Assembly: GCA_034766995.1 (NCBI GenBank)
Contig: CM068322.1
Span: forward strand, 15,025,810 to 15,089,809
Direction: 5' to 3'
Length of the DNA stretch: 64,000 nt
Origin: Acanthacorydalis orientalis
Lineage: Eukaryota; Arthropoda; Insecta; Megaloptera; Corydalidae
Within the stretch, counting starts at the first letter, position 1, and every line of letters begins with the position of its first letter. Of the stretch, positions 1 to 13,036 are shown one piece after another. Under the pieces are notes generated by a model. That model was given only the letters and a program-made list of their open reading frames with translations. It searched no databases and had not been told where the DNA came from. The position numbers and the translations under genes were made by a program.

Positions 1-603
1 CCAATTTTTCTTCTATGATGTTTAAATTCCGTAATATAAAATTATTTAACTGATTTTACGAATCGTTAAATCGATCGAGATATGATTTAATCAATGACTT
101 ATCATTCTCTCAAAATGAATAGAAAATTACGTATCGGATATTAAAACAAAGATTATTACGTTTAATTAATGAAATTATTTCAAGTACACCTTGAACAACG
201 CAATCTGTTATAATGTGATAAGGCCGTAATTATTTTTAAAAACTAGATCAGCTTCGCACTCTTCCCTCTCGTTTGAACGAGTGCCAAAAGAAATATCCGT
301 CTGATTTATTATCGTTGACACAACTCAATTGTCCTAAATCAAATAATGAACCATAGCGTTTTATATAGATGACTGATTGTGTTATAAGATCAATTTATAT
401 TCGACGCTGCTTGCTCTAATATAAAAATTTATTACTATTCTTCAATAAAAAGAATGAATGTTATTTAAAATTCAATGGAGACTTTCGGAAACATGAAAAT
501 CCAATATCATTTATATATTAATTCAACATTTATATAACTGTACTGACTATGAAGAGCTATAAAATAAACGGATGTTAAAAGTAAAATGTATTTTTTATGT
601 TAC

Positions 604-714
<111 letters not shown>

Positions 715-1065
715 CCGTACAGTCGCGATTTAGTGAATCAATTAATGCACAGTCCATTTATTCAAGCGAAATTATGCACTTTTGCGACGCATATTTACTT
801 ACTAAAAGCATTTTGATTGTTTTTAAAAGTTTATTCAAATAATTTTAGTTTACAAGAAGTTTACAAAGGATAATACAAACGTAATAACTTTGTTGTTTAC
901 TTAGATTTTTGTAAAAATAATGTTATTTTCGATTGTTGTATTTTATATTTACTCCTAGTTGTATTAATTTATGTGAAATAGGGTATTTATTAATCTAAAG
1001 TTATGTGAGTTCATTCTACGGAGTAGTTCACTGTATGCGGGGTTCGCTATATCGCGACTACTATT

Positions 1066-1104
1066 GTATGTATGTATGTATGTATGTGTATATATATATA
1101 TATA
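1066..1104. repeat. (TATG)n(TA)n array
   Basis: About five TATG units followed by TA repeats. Confidence 0.9.
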
Positions 1105-2636
1105 ATTAAAATTGAGATAAAATATTTAATCACAGTACTTTTAATATGGAAAATGTCTTCAAATATTCATTGTTCTCCTACTTAATTACTTTTTTAGGGA
1201 ATTGATTAAAGAAATCTATACTTTAAGCATATGAGATATGTAAAACTATGATAATAAGAAATGATTCTGTTCATTTATATGATACAATTCCGCTGAGCGT
1301 ACTGAGAAATACCGTAGCCAAGTGTGACTATTTTAATGATACTTTTCTTCTGATGATACTATTTCTTTTGAGAAGAAATAATCAACATCCATTCTATGAT
1401 ATTTTTTAATTCTAATTTATGAATAAATGAAAATTAAACTATTATGTATATTTATTTATACCCATTTATCTTATCTGACATATATGAAACAAAAAAGACT
1501 GCATTTTATCTTTGTTGTAAAAATAATTCCCGTACTTCCCGTTCGTTGATTGTTTCCAAGTTACGAACAATCTTTTTATAAAAAAAATATACACATCTTT
1601 TATTTGTCTAACATAGAATTTTATTTTAATAGAATAGTTAGTATATCTTACGAGGGATTTATTAACAGATTTCATTGTTAGTATTCAGTGTATATGTAAT
1701 GATCGTTTTTTAAAAAAATTAAGAATTATATACACAATTTACATTTTTTAATCGAGTAAGTTCGATACCAAAAGTTATACTTTGTATACGTAACAAATCT
1801 TTTGAGTACATTAAGATTCTTCGTGTAAAGTATAAAACGAAATAATCATTGTTAAGAGATGACTACATGATTCTCTTGAACGTGCTATGAATTGAAATTC
1901 GAATTAATGCAATTTTATTCTATTTTATTTGTTACAAAAATGATAGGGTTACTTATTATCCAATTACACAAAGTCTGTATCCACTGTCGTAAATTAAATT
2001 AATTATATTTGTTACAAAGAATCGCTCAATAATTACTATCCTTTTCTTTTACCATAAATTATTTTTTTTTCATTTTTAGTAATAAATTCCAACTAAACTA
2101 TTAATTTAGGAGAATTCTTGTAAAAACTTACATATCTGTAATTCGGCAAAAATATGCTTGCTCTATTTGATAGCACTTTTTTACAATTAGATATTAGATA
2201 AGAGTTCTCAACAGGATAGAATTATACAAATACTAATAAAATAATAAATATTATTTTATTCCACTCAACACCACACAATTCCAGATAAATATAATAATTT
2301 TTTTGTTAGTTTGTTTATGTTACAAATTTTTTGCTTTAAAAATGATTCTAGAACTGTTTTAAACATATGAACTTTTACAATTGTTTAATAAGCACCTAAA
2401 ACATTTATTACTATATGAATAAATCGAAGTTTTAAATACTTAACGTTTAATTTTTATTTACCATATTTTCAAAAATTGACCAGATTGAAATCTATAAAGT
2501 AATTAAAACAACTGATATAAAATAACATACTATATATTTAATTCATATTGGTGAATAGCAATTTGTAATAACAGTTATCTGTTCAACTTATTCATAATAC
2601 AAACACAAGTTTTCTTATAAGTATACATATACATGC

Positions 2637-2639
<3 letters not shown>

Positions 2640-2697
<58 letters not shown>
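2640..2697. repeat. (TA)n array
   Basis: About 58 uninterrupted bases of TA. Confidence 0.95.
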
Positions 2698-2698
<1 letters not shown>

Positions 2699-3953
2699 TT
2701 ATGAGAAAAAAAAATTGAAAAGTTCTACAATGTATTTTTCTAAGATGTCGATTTATTTTGCTTGCTTTTGTATCTCTTTAACATTTGTAGAAAATACATT
2801 TTGTATATATTTCGGATTTTCTTCAATCTACAGATTAAGACTGTCCTATAAATATTTAAATAAATTTATCCATTGTCTTGAATTCTATTATAGCACAAAG
2901 ATTAGTTTAATCTCTGTACGCCAGGAGCGAAATACGCGAAATTCTGGATCTAATGAAATTATGAAATGAAATAAGATAAACGCATTATCAAATTAATTGT
3001 TAAAATAACTTTCGATTATTTTCAAACGGTTCTTATAAAGTTTTTTTTTCTTGAATGCAGCACTGAAATTGCGATTGCCGGGGAAGTTCTCGGTAACTTG
3101 ATTATCGTTTCAACCTTTTTACGGACGTTTTATATGCAGGGTAAATATTAAAATTCTTTATAACACTCGGTATATAGTAACAAAGATAGCGGAATGTTCA
3201 AGTGTACGTTAGTCGAGAATTTACTCTTTCATTTGTGAAATATTTACGGACGCATGACGATCGTTAAAAGTATATTTGTCACTTATTAGAAAAGTAAGAA
3301 TTATAAATCAAATTTGTAATAAAATAAGAGATGTTTTGCACTTAATTATGTATGGCACCTAATTCTCAAACATAAAAAATCCAATCTCATATTTATTTTT
3401 AGAATTTGTTATAAAGATTTTTAAAATTTATTAAGAAAATTATATATATATATATATATATTGTAAGTTTTATTGTGTATAAATACAATTTATAAACACA
3501 TATTTTGCACCGTTTTTTTTTGTAAACTGAAAGGTTTATTAATTAAAAAAAGGTCATACTTGAAAGACACGAGATAAAATATTTTTAATAAAATACACTG
3601 ACAAATAATTGTTTAAGTAATATTCTATGGAAATATTCGATTAAGTAAATAAATAATAATCATACTAAAAATTAATAATTTAGAATTAACACATTCAAAA
3701 TGTATCGTATTATTTATTATATCTTTATATTAATAAAAAATTATCTTATCGCAATCAAAATGTTATATATTGAAAAAAAAATGTTGAAAATAAATACTGT
3801 TCCACAAAATTGTTAAGAAAATTATATTAAATTTTAAATTACTTGCATATTATGTATAACATTTTAGTTGTAGCTTTCTACTATAAAGAATAATTAATTA
3901 AAGAAAAGCTTGAATAGCTGAATAGAATAAAAAGAATACATACATTATACAAT

Positions 3954-4013
<60 letters not shown>

Positions 4014-4016
4014 TAC
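3954..4016. repeat. (ATAC)n(TA)n array
   Basis: CATACATA leads into about 44 bases of TA. Confidence 0.95.
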
Positions 4017-5025
4017 AATATTGTCATTTCTAATGGTATAAATTACAATATAATAATTAATAATATCAGAACAGACAATGCTGTTTTTAAAGTCCGTTAA
4101 TATAACTTTTAATTTTCAATTAAAAAATACATTATCTATGCATTAAATTTTCATTAACTTGTATTGATTCGATTAGTCTAAAAACCTCAAGTAATGCTAA
4201 ATGAAGAAGACTAAAAACGCATAAAGTTTCACCGAATGGATGGAACAGATGGAAGAAGAAGAAGATGCGTGATATTCTATAAGGCTTAATGATGAATAAA
4301 AGAGAAAATAAAGTCCAATAAATCCGATAAAATGTTTTTTTTTTGTTTAGTTTATAACTAGTTGTGATATTAAAATTAGTTTTTTTTTAATAGTAATGTT
4401 CATTACATTTATGTAATCGAAATAAATTCAATTTTAACACAATATATTTTTAATATTCAGAAAAAGTCCTTTTTACAAAATTAGTTTTATCTATACACTG
4501 TTTTACTACCAATTAAAATAAAAAATATTTTATTATAAAATAGATAATATATGTAAATTAATAAATCAGGTTTGGAATGTTTTCTAACCGTGAAAAATAT
4601 AAAAATTTAAAAACTGGAAAAGTAAATAATTACATTTTTCAATTTAACATATTGCATTTTACTTATTATTTTTAATGAGACAACTTTACACAAACAATTA
4701 AAAAAATTAATTTCACCTTTCAAAACAATATTTTAATGTTTTAAATGACTTGTAAGATATAAACTATTATTTCTCTCAATATTCAGAAATAATTTACATT
4801 TTCTCTTAGTTTACACAAACAAGGATATATAAATTGTTCAGAAGTAAATCATAATTAACTTTCAAATATCAACGATTCTAGTAATAATTAGAAATTCACT
4901 TTATTATGTCCATTTTAAGAAATTTATTGACTAATTATTTAGTTGTTTTGGCATTTTTGACATTATTTAAACTTTAAAATGTGAATAAAAAAGAGCATTT
5001 TATCGCAATATGATTTGTCAACAAC

Positions 5026-5043
5026 ATACATATATACATATAT

Positions 5044-5101
<58 letters not shown>

Positions 5102-5122
5102 TATATATATATATATATATGT
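5026..5122. repeat. Compound TA/CA array
   Basis: TA repeats with CATA and CACACA interruptions. Confidence 0.95.
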
Positions 5123-5239
5123 ATATACATTTGTATGTATAAAACAAGAAAAAGATTCATTATTTATTAGTACTAAAGGAATAATAGTTTATATTCACTA
5201 TTTCCGTTCGTATTGAATTGTAAGAAAATATGAAAATTA

Positions 5240-5600
5240 TTAAAATTGAAGCGATAAACAGAAGCGTGAAGTAGTTTTGGGTGGAAATCGTGAACTACCA
5301 GACATCGAAATAAGGATATCGTTTGACACCGCTGATCCCACATTCATCCCACGTTTGGTCGGAATAGCCCGCAGGATTAGGTCATATATGCCGGTCGGGC
5401 TGGATTGTGCTTCCCGTTCTGTGTAATAGTGCAGGCATACATCCTCGACTACCATCCATATAACCACTCATAGCTTACAGAGTGAAATGGAAACAAAAAA
5501 AGTACTTGAAGAACGTCAAGTAGGTTTCTCGTTTCTTTTCTACACGGAATACTCATAAAAGACACGTCGCAAAATGAAACATCGCATCCGAACCGCTATG
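5240..5600 (-). other. GC-richer unique block with a 75-codon open frame
   Basis: Composition is noticeably richer in G and C than the flanks. The minus strand is open over 5240-5467, with residues such as TEREAQSSPTGIYDLILRA. I do not recognise the product. It could be an old repeat, a short exon or a regulatory block. Confidence 0.3.
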
Positions 5601-5866
5601 AATATCTGTCAGTTATCCCTTTTTTACAAGAATTGTTTCCTTTGATGATGTTGTGTTACAGGTGGCCGATGGCCACTTTGCTAAAGTCAGACTGTATTAT
5701 TGGAAATGACTTAATGGAAAAAGTGGTGAAAAGAAAAATATGTTTGATATTTGAGTCTTATTGACGTTTGTAGGAGCGATTTTTGTTTGCGCGCACATGT
5801 TTTATAACATCTATTGAATTACTCGTCTTCTCAAAAGTGTAATAACGCTGTAATAGTAACACAGAC

Positions 5867-5869
<3 letters not shown>

Positions 5870-5924
<55 letters not shown>
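5870..5924. repeat. (TA)n array
   Basis: Perfect TA run of about 54 bases. Confidence 0.95.
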
Positions 5925-5926
<2 letters not shown>

Positions 5927-6248
5927 CTAAATTGACAGTCAAATTCAATCAATCATAAGAAACAATTCTAAAGGTAATTTTGTAAAACGAAAACATGAAC
6001 AAGTACACTTCTTAGAACCACTTATACATTTTAAATATGCGAACGAAGTAGCTTTTGTTAAAATCTTTATTAAATTGATACACACTTTTCATTGACGTTG
6101 ACTGATTCATTGTCATAATGTTTCAGAATCTAAACGACTTGGGGTGAAGAATTGAACATCATTATTTTGTATACTGAAATCAGTACAAAGAATTTGCTTT
6201 GATAATGTGCCCGTACACTTGTAGAATATTTTAGACACAATTCTGTGT

Positions 6249-6254
6249 ATACAT

Positions 6255-6321
<67 letters not shown>
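6249..6321. repeat. (CATA)n(TA)n array
   Basis: ACATACACATACA leads into about 58 bases of TA. Confidence 0.95.
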
Positions 6322-6323
<2 letters not shown>

Positions 6324-6501
6324 TATAGAGTCTGTATTTTATAACTACTTCGTGTGGCGCGTTCTTATAAATATTCATAAATTTTAAAATTAATCTTTGT
6401 TTATTTAATCATAGACATCCGAGATTATATTAGAAAAATCAGTGAGATTTTACAACAAGCGAGGTTTAAGGGGTTATTAACACATGTATGTATATGTATG
6501 C

Positions 6502-6502
<1 letters not shown>

Positions 6503-6552
<50 letters not shown>
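6503..6552. repeat. (TA)n array
   Basis: TA run preceded by TATG-type repeats from 6485. Confidence 0.95.
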
Positions 6553-6554
<2 letters not shown>

Positions 6555-7284
6555 TATAATTAAAGAATACAATGAAAACAAAATGGTATTTTTTAATTAA
6601 GTTACGAATACTGAATTATGTAATATATAATATTGACTTATTTTTATCGTATGTATTTTGTTATTTTCTTGCATTGTAAACACTCGATTCATGTTGACGA
6701 GAAAAGTTTAGTTTTATTTTACAATAAAACGCGATAATTATTCTTTATTATTAAAAGTAACTTTTTCTCATTTACTCGAAAATATCAAATGAAGACATCA
6801 AACTGCAATGTATAAATATTCTATATTTTGAATTCTAGAAATAGAATAAAATATTTTACAGAATATTTATGTATGCCGTCTTAATTTTCATATCAACGAA
6901 TATATTGAATGGCTATTTTGATATATATATATATATATATAATTTTATAAAATTCGGTCTTATTCATTATTTATATAACATTTAAAAATATTTTCTAGAA
7001 ATAAACTAATCGTCATTAAAAAGTCATATTTCATATTTTGTAAATTATTAAACATACATCTACTTACCATTTTTTAATCAAACTAAGTGATGTATGAACA
7101 AGACGAAGAAATATTGCCACTAAATTTATTTTGTAAAGCTAATGTGAATTCAAATAAATTATCAGAACACAGGTATCGAATACAATGGCTATCAGAATAT
7201 ATGACGTATATCCTTTTGGTGTAAATTTTTTATTAAAATTAATTTGATAATCATTTATACATATACCTACATACATAAATACAA

Positions 7285-7290
<6 letters not shown>

Positions 7291-7321
<31 letters not shown>
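7291..7321. repeat. (TA)n array abutting a transposon end
   Basis: TA run that directly borders the left end of the mariner-like element at 7322. Confidence 0.9.
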
Positions 7322-7323
<2 letters not shown>

Positions 7324-8188
7324 ACGGGGTCCAAAAAATTGTATACACAGTTCAACATATAAAATATCTCCGTAAAAACTTTATTAGTAAAAGTAGACAT
7401 TAAGAGATGGCTGTGATATATGTTTCATTTCTACAATCACAACAGGAGCTTAAAGTGGTCATCATTAGCGTCCCGACACTTCTGATTTCGGTGAACTACT
7501 GCACGAGTAACGTAGGCCAAAAAAGTACTCATTGTGATTACTGGGCATGGGATCTCAATTTTTTCCTATAGCGCTGCCAGTGCAGCTGGTTTTCTACGAT
7601 ATATCACCATCTTTAGGGTCTCCCATAAGTAGAAGTCGAGGGGAGTTAAATCTTGAAAACAGGAGGGGGAACCCAATAACACTTTTTGGTCCTAGCAATT
7701 ATCTTGGTAGAATCTAATCAAGGTAGAATTTCACGTCTATGTGGAAGTATAGTGGTGTGCTGTGTAAACTGTTCCAACATCATAACCGAAGAAGCATGAG
7801 TTTTTGCTGTGCGAGATCTCTCTGATCTTTGTGCACATAGCACATAGTACCATCGGTGTCAAATTTATCATGAATGTGTGTACAACTGTCAGACGTGCTG
7901 GAAGTTCTGTTGCAAACTCATGCCGCGCCATTATCGTTGTACTTCGCACACATTCTCGAATTTAAAATACCACTTCAAAACGGTCTTGTGTTGCTCGAAC
8001 GATAACCGTGCCTCTGCCATTTTGTTTGACTATCCTGCTGGTCGCATAGTGGCTTTATCATTCGTGTGATTAACGAAACGTTTTGAGAGAGCATCATACT
8101 ACACATTGCCGCCGAAATACGATACAACAATGAAGAATGACCGTAGATATCCTCTATTAAAGCGTGATTACATTTTTAGACCCCTCTG
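7322..8188 (-). mobile_element. Tc1/mariner-like element, internally deleted (867 bp)
   Basis: A non-autonomous derivative of a Tc1/mariner-type element. The left end reads CAACGGGGTCCAAAAAATTG and the reverse complement of the right end reads CAGAGGGGTCTAAAAATGTA, so the terminal inverted repeats match over about 20 bases with a few differences. A TA dinucleotide flanks each end (7320-7321 and 8189-8190), the usual target duplication of this superfamily. The left end abuts a TA array directly, so the insertion site was probably inside that array. On the minus strand the coding remnant runs from about 8020 to 7566: the N-terminal domain, then a jump to the last catalytic motif, with the middle missing. 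It cannot make transposase. A related sequence occurs at 24667. Confidence 0.75.
7566..8020 (-). pseudogene. Mariner-like transposase remnant: N-terminal helix-turn-helix part fused to C-terminal DDE end
   Basis: Read on the minus strand from ATG at 8020, the product opens MAEARLSFEQHKTVLKWYFK and continues to a TAA stop after about 33 codons. It then resumes in another frame with HEFATELPARLTVVHTF and, shifted again, with a stretch ending DTDGTMCYVHKDQRDLAQQ. This is the N-terminal layout of the mariner-like family that carries a DUF4817-type domain. After roughly 80 unrecognised bases comes LTPLDFYLWETLK at about 7655-7600, which contains the last catalytic aspartate motif of that family, ending in a stop at 7566-7568. 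The first two catalytic aspartates are gone with the internal deletion. At least one nonsense change and two frameshifts are visible. Family assignment is from recognised motifs, not a database search. Confidence 0.7.
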
Positions 8189-8499
8189 TATATGTTAAAG
8201 GTTACAAGAAAATAGCTATAAATTATTAAATTTTTAATTATTCACTCTATCACAAGATTTACATTCTAAAATAATTTTATTTCTTAATATTCTCTCCTCT
8301 ATTTATTATACTTAATCATAACACACTACTTATTGTTCGAAAATTATACATATTATATACTTAATTGATTATTTAGTGCTTGTATCGTGATTGTCCCTAG
8401 TGATTATAAAAATCTGTCATATAATTTAGAGGATAATCAACTTTTTGACATTTTTCTTTTTTTTATATACACACTAACACAATGCAAAGACACATACTC

Positions 8500-8500
8500 A

Positions 8501-8532
<32 letters not shown>
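8500..8532. repeat. (TA)n array
   Basis: TA run with one CA interruption. Confidence 0.9.
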
Positions 8533-9894
8533 AGTATGTATATGTGACATGCGATAGTTTGTCAAGCTAAAAAAAGTTAAACGTAAATCCAAATTATTAA
8601 GATCTAATAAATTTATTAAATATCTTTCCTTTATATAGGAAAGAAATTATGCATAAATATCTATATTTTATGGCAGGTAAGAGAAATAAGAAATGTAATA
8701 TATTAAAAAGTATTTAAAACAAACATTTATAAATAATTTACTTTACTTATTATATAAACTAAAAAAATACACGCATCGATATGAATTTACACCGATTGTG
8801 TGAACTCATTTCATTTAAAATTATACAAAAAATGAAAAATTTGAAACACCATTATGTAAAAACACTTTAATTTACTAATGGGAATTGCAATTAAATGTCG
8901 CAGACAGAATGTGTGGCATATGAACCGAGTAATGAATATTGCTGTTTTAGACAAATGATTTCTGGTTTTGAAAACGATCCGCAGTTATATTCATACAAAA
9001 GATACATTTACCGTTCTAAACCGATAGGTGTTTTGTATTTAAGCACTTAAATGTATAACATAAAAATGAAGTCCGTTTCCATCAATAGATATTATTTATA
9101 CAAGTCATTCAAACATAACATTGAAATAATATAAAAATAAAAACGGATATCGATAAAAGTAATATAAAATCATTATTTCAAATAACAGTTTCTTAAACAT
9201 CCAACTTTATAATAAAAACGGTACACTGAAATATAATTAAACTCGTCAACAAATTTTATTCCTGATCCGGGTTCGACAATGTAAACATTTATATTCATAT
9301 ATAAGTTTTAAGATATATAAACAATTAATAATCTCAATATAATCCAAATGAGGAGCATCAACCTAATAATCTGACAAAAAATAAACACAAACTTAATAAG
9401 CATTTATACAGAGACTGCAGCAGATATTATAATCATTATCAAACTCGGCTTCTTGCCACGTGTCCAAATATTAGACTGTGTAAAATTTTCAATTAAGATA
9501 AAGCAATGAAACCACACTTGGAATACATTGGGTTCACTTATATTAAATCTGGCTGGAAAACTCATTAACAGTTTAAGAAAATTAGCATGGGATATGAGAT
9601 CGGGTGTGTTCTATTTATCTATTTTTTTTAAATTATGATTGAGATACTTGAGAGATAGTTGTGTTCGGTGGAGAGTTCGGTTATATGAACCAGATTACTT
9701 TTTATGTTATATCTTCATAATAAGAATGTTACGAATAAAATGATTTAGATAAGGACAACATTTCTAAAATTAAAAACTACTCTCTAAAATAGATAAAGTT
9801 TTAACAAAGGCAATAAAGAAAATCATGAAGAAGAGTAATTAAATTAAACATTTTTCAAACAAAATTATAAAAGTTGATAATAAAAACTGATACA

Positions 9895-9898
<4 letters not shown>

Positions 9899-9952
<54 letters not shown>

Positions 9953-9960
9953 TAGATAGA
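9899..9960. repeat. (TA)n(GATA)n array
   Basis: About 52 bases of TA followed by GATAGATAGA. Confidence 0.95.
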
Positions 9961-10426
9961 ATTCTCATCTTCGTTTTTTCATAACAAACAGAATGTTAAA
10001 AAATTAATTTATATATTAATTAAATCCTGTAGATTTTACATACATCATACATGTATTTGATTATTTGTTTGAAATTTGTTAAAATAGTTCATAGATTTTA
10101 AATATTATTAACTATGATCTATGAAGAAAAACTAAATGAATTTTTGTAGTTTATTGCTTTGATGTTGATAAAAAATATAGAAGAATGACTTATTTTTTGT
10201 ATTTGATATGGGCTATGTATTTTATATGTTCTAAAAGTCAAATTTCTACTTGCGACGTTCTACGAGATTTTATCATGTGAATTTAACTATTAAAAATAGT
10301 GACGTTTTGATAGGCCAATCAAAATCAATTATCATAAACTGCATTGTCTAAAATATAAGTTAGATATTATTTTTACTAAATCTGTCTAAAATAACTAGAA
10401 TGCTATAAAGGCGGCACATATATGTA

Positions 10427-11273
10427 CGAGGTGTGATCAAAAAGTAACGAGCATTTTTAAATTTCGCGGGTTTGAAGAGTCCGTTTATCAAAAAATTTTT
10501 TTTATTATGTTGGTACACATGTCCCTAAAGTATAAAAAAAATTTCAGCTGTTTTCATTGTTTACTTTTTAAGTGGCAACCGCTAAGGTAAGACGTGTTTT
10601 TTGAGCTCGGCGATTTTTGTTCATTAAAAAAAATGGATCAAAGAATTTGTATTAAATTTTGCGTAAAAAATGAAATAAAGTGCAACAAAGTGTGTGAAAT
10701 GTTAAGAAAGACCTATGGTGACTCTACTATGAGTAAACCAAGAATTTATGAGTGGTATAAACGTTTTTCAGACGGTCGTGAAAGCGTCGAACATGATGAT
10801 CGTTCTGGGCGCCCTAACACTTCAATTAATGAGGATAACGTCGAGGAAGTTAAGCAAATGATTTTAAAAGATCGACGAATCTCTATCAGAGAAGTCGCTG
10901 ATGATATTGGTATATCATATGGATCATGTCAAGCAATTTTCACTGACGTTTTAGGCATGACACGTGTGGCAGCCAAATTCGTCCCAAAATTGTTGAATTT
11001 TGATCAAAAACAACATCGAGTAGATGTCTCCGAAGAATTGCTGAATAAAGCCAATAACGATCCAGAATTTATGAATTGCATCATATCTGGTGACGAAACA
11101 TGGGTTTATGGGTATGACGTTGAAACCAAGGCACAATCATCGCAATGAAGCTGCCTGGTGAGCCAAGACCGAAAAAAATTCGTCAAGTTCGATCAAAAGT
11201 GAAGGTTCTTCTCACTGTTTTTTTTGATTCGAAGGGCATAGTGCATCATGAATTCCTACCAGAAGGTCGATTT
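10427..11273 (+). mobile_element. Mariner element, 3'-truncated
   Basis: The left end starts after a TA at 10425-10426 with CGAGGTGTGATCAAAAAGTA, a typical mariner terminal repeat. About 200 bases of 5' untranslated sequence lead to the transposase ATG at 10633. Recognisable element sequence stops near 11273, inside the coding region. No right terminal repeat was found downstream. The element is therefore a truncated copy of about 0.85 kb, against about 1.3 kb for a full mariner. Its GC content is clearly above that of the flanks, which helps place both boundaries. Confidence 0.8.
10633..11273 (+). pseudogene. Mariner transposase, N-terminal two thirds, one frameshift
   Basis: A cut-and-paste DNA transposase that would act in the nucleus on its own terminal repeats. 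The frame is open from upstream of the ATG at 10633 (MDQRICIKFC) to a TGA at 11146-11148, giving about 171 residues. It holds the paired helix-turn-helix region, including EWYKRFSDGRESVE followed by DDRSGRP, the second helix-turn-helix with ISIREVADDIGISYGS, and the first catalytic Asp in SGDETWVYGYDVETK. At 11146 the codon after SSQ lacks one base compared with the expected Trp codon. Homology then continues in the next frame (KLPGEPRPKK, then FDSKGIVHHEFLPEGR) to about 11270. The second and third catalytic Asp residues and the C-terminus are absent. Long stop-free coding and a single frameshift make this the best preserved transposase in the window. Confidence 0.85.
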
Positions 11274-12052
11274 GAAAATAATAATACATACATTATATGA
11301 GTTAATTGTAATTATTAATGAATATTTCGTATATCATTCTTGTTTTAAAATGAAAATCATTGTTCTAAAATATAATTAAGCGTGAAAAAGATCAGGTAGC
11401 TTGTGACCTACATAAAACACTTCAAAAGTAAAAACACAAAACACATAATATTTATAATTAACATTTCCAATAATTGAATACTGGTACTGAAACTTTTGTT
11501 CGCGAATTTCTTTTGTCTGTAGGAGATTTGAAAATGTATATATGAAATTAAAAATACATTTCTAAAAAATGTATTTTCTATTCATTGCGGTTGTATAGAA
11601 AGTGTTTAAAATGAGGTATTTACTAAGAATAAATTATAAAAAAATATTACTTGTTTTTTAATAACTTCAATGAAGAATTAGATGAAAATAATATTAAATA
11701 ACAGTGTCGAGCCAAGCGAAAACATCAATATATTTTGAATAAGAAATTAGTTATACTTTTTTACATCCTATAGAATTTATTGAAATATCTAATATTTTTT
11801 TGTACAACGACTTACAACGAAACAATACTTAACTTAAAGTGATTAAGAATAAACGTAAAGTAATTCAATTGATAATTCAGAAAAAATACAAAGTTGATGT
11901 TTTAAATTATCACAAAAAATTAATAGATTGTACAAATTAATAGAGTATAAAAATACATTAAACATAAAACATAAATACATTACATAAAAATACAGTTCTA
12001 TAAAAATACATTGCTTTTATTTTAATTTGAAATTTGATTTTTTTTAAAAAGT

Positions 12053-12054
<2 letters not shown>

Positions 12055-12096
<42 letters not shown>

Positions 12097-12134
12097 ACGT
12101 CTGTCAATCCACAGGTAGGTAAAGGCTTCTTCAA

Positions 12135-12182
<48 letters not shown>
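12055..12182. repeat. Two (TA)n arrays split by a 42-bp unique insert
   Basis: TA runs at 12055-12094 and 12137-12182. The unique piece between them (GACGTCTGTCAATCCACAGG onward) is GC-richer and may be a small insertion into one array. No inverted ends were recognised in it. Confidence 0.85.
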
Positions 12183-12185
<3 letters not shown>

Positions 12186-12468
12186 CGTATTTATGAAATC
12201 AGTGCCTGTGGTCAATTTAGTAAAATTTTTAAGGAATTGCTTCAAAAGATTGGAAATTACAATATAGTTTAAAAATAAAATGTAACAAATAAATAAATAT
12301 GTAGATGTAGTAAAGTATTATAAGTGAATTAAAATTAAAATGTAGTAGAATAGATAAGTTTTGTATCTATCACGATTAAAGTTTGTTACCAACCTCTAAA
12401 AGTAGTGTGAAATGTATACGAGATTAACAATGTATGTATATCTCAATAAAGAATATAATAAAAAAATA

Positions 12469-12470
<2 letters not shown>

Positions 12471-12513
<43 letters not shown>

Positions 12514-12514
12514 T
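12471..12514. repeat. (TA)n array
   Basis: TA run with one CA near the end. Confidence 0.9.
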
Positions 12515-12973
12515 TGGATTTTTATATGTGAAAATTTTGATAAAAAGCTAACAAGCCCGCTGTGATTGTATTTAACATTGGAATTAATTATATAACATGC
12601 ACGTCAATGGAAAATAACACTCATGTTAATGTGAATACGGTAATATTTTACAAATATGACATTATGCGTGACTCATTTAGGATGCAAATTGTTACTATAA
12701 AAACGGTCTTTTTCACACTTTTTCTATGTACACAACAGACCTAAGAAAAAAATATACAATACGAACACCTTAAATACACCAAAAAAAATAAGCTCGAGTC
12801 CTGTAAATTCTGCAAGATTAATTAGGCGAGTATAACCATGCTTTTTATTACGAGCATTATACTAAATGCAAAGATAATGAAATATAAGCAGCATAATAAC
12901 TAGAGGTGTTTTAAAAATAGCGACACGCAAGCAATTTCAAAAAGGCATATACTATTTATGTACATATAAACTA

Positions 12974-12979
<6 letters not shown>

Positions 12980-13033
<54 letters not shown>
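12980..13033. repeat. (TA)n array
   Basis: TA run of about 54 bases. Confidence 0.95.

Positions 13034-13036
<3 letters not shown>

Larger units (their letters stand above)
1105..5025. other. Non-coding AT-rich stretch
   Basis: No recognisable gene or transposon. Short A- and T-runs, plus the TA arrays listed and a 21-bp one at 3441. The open frames here are short and mostly follow the TA repeats. Confidence 0.7.
8193..10424. other. Non-coding AT-rich stretch
   Basis: Nothing recognised between the two mariner-type remnants apart from two TA arrays. Confidence 0.7.

Noticed and set aside
12095..12136. 42-bp piece between two TA arrays as a MITE
   Set aside because: No inverted ends are recognisable, so it may simply be unique sequence between two arrays.
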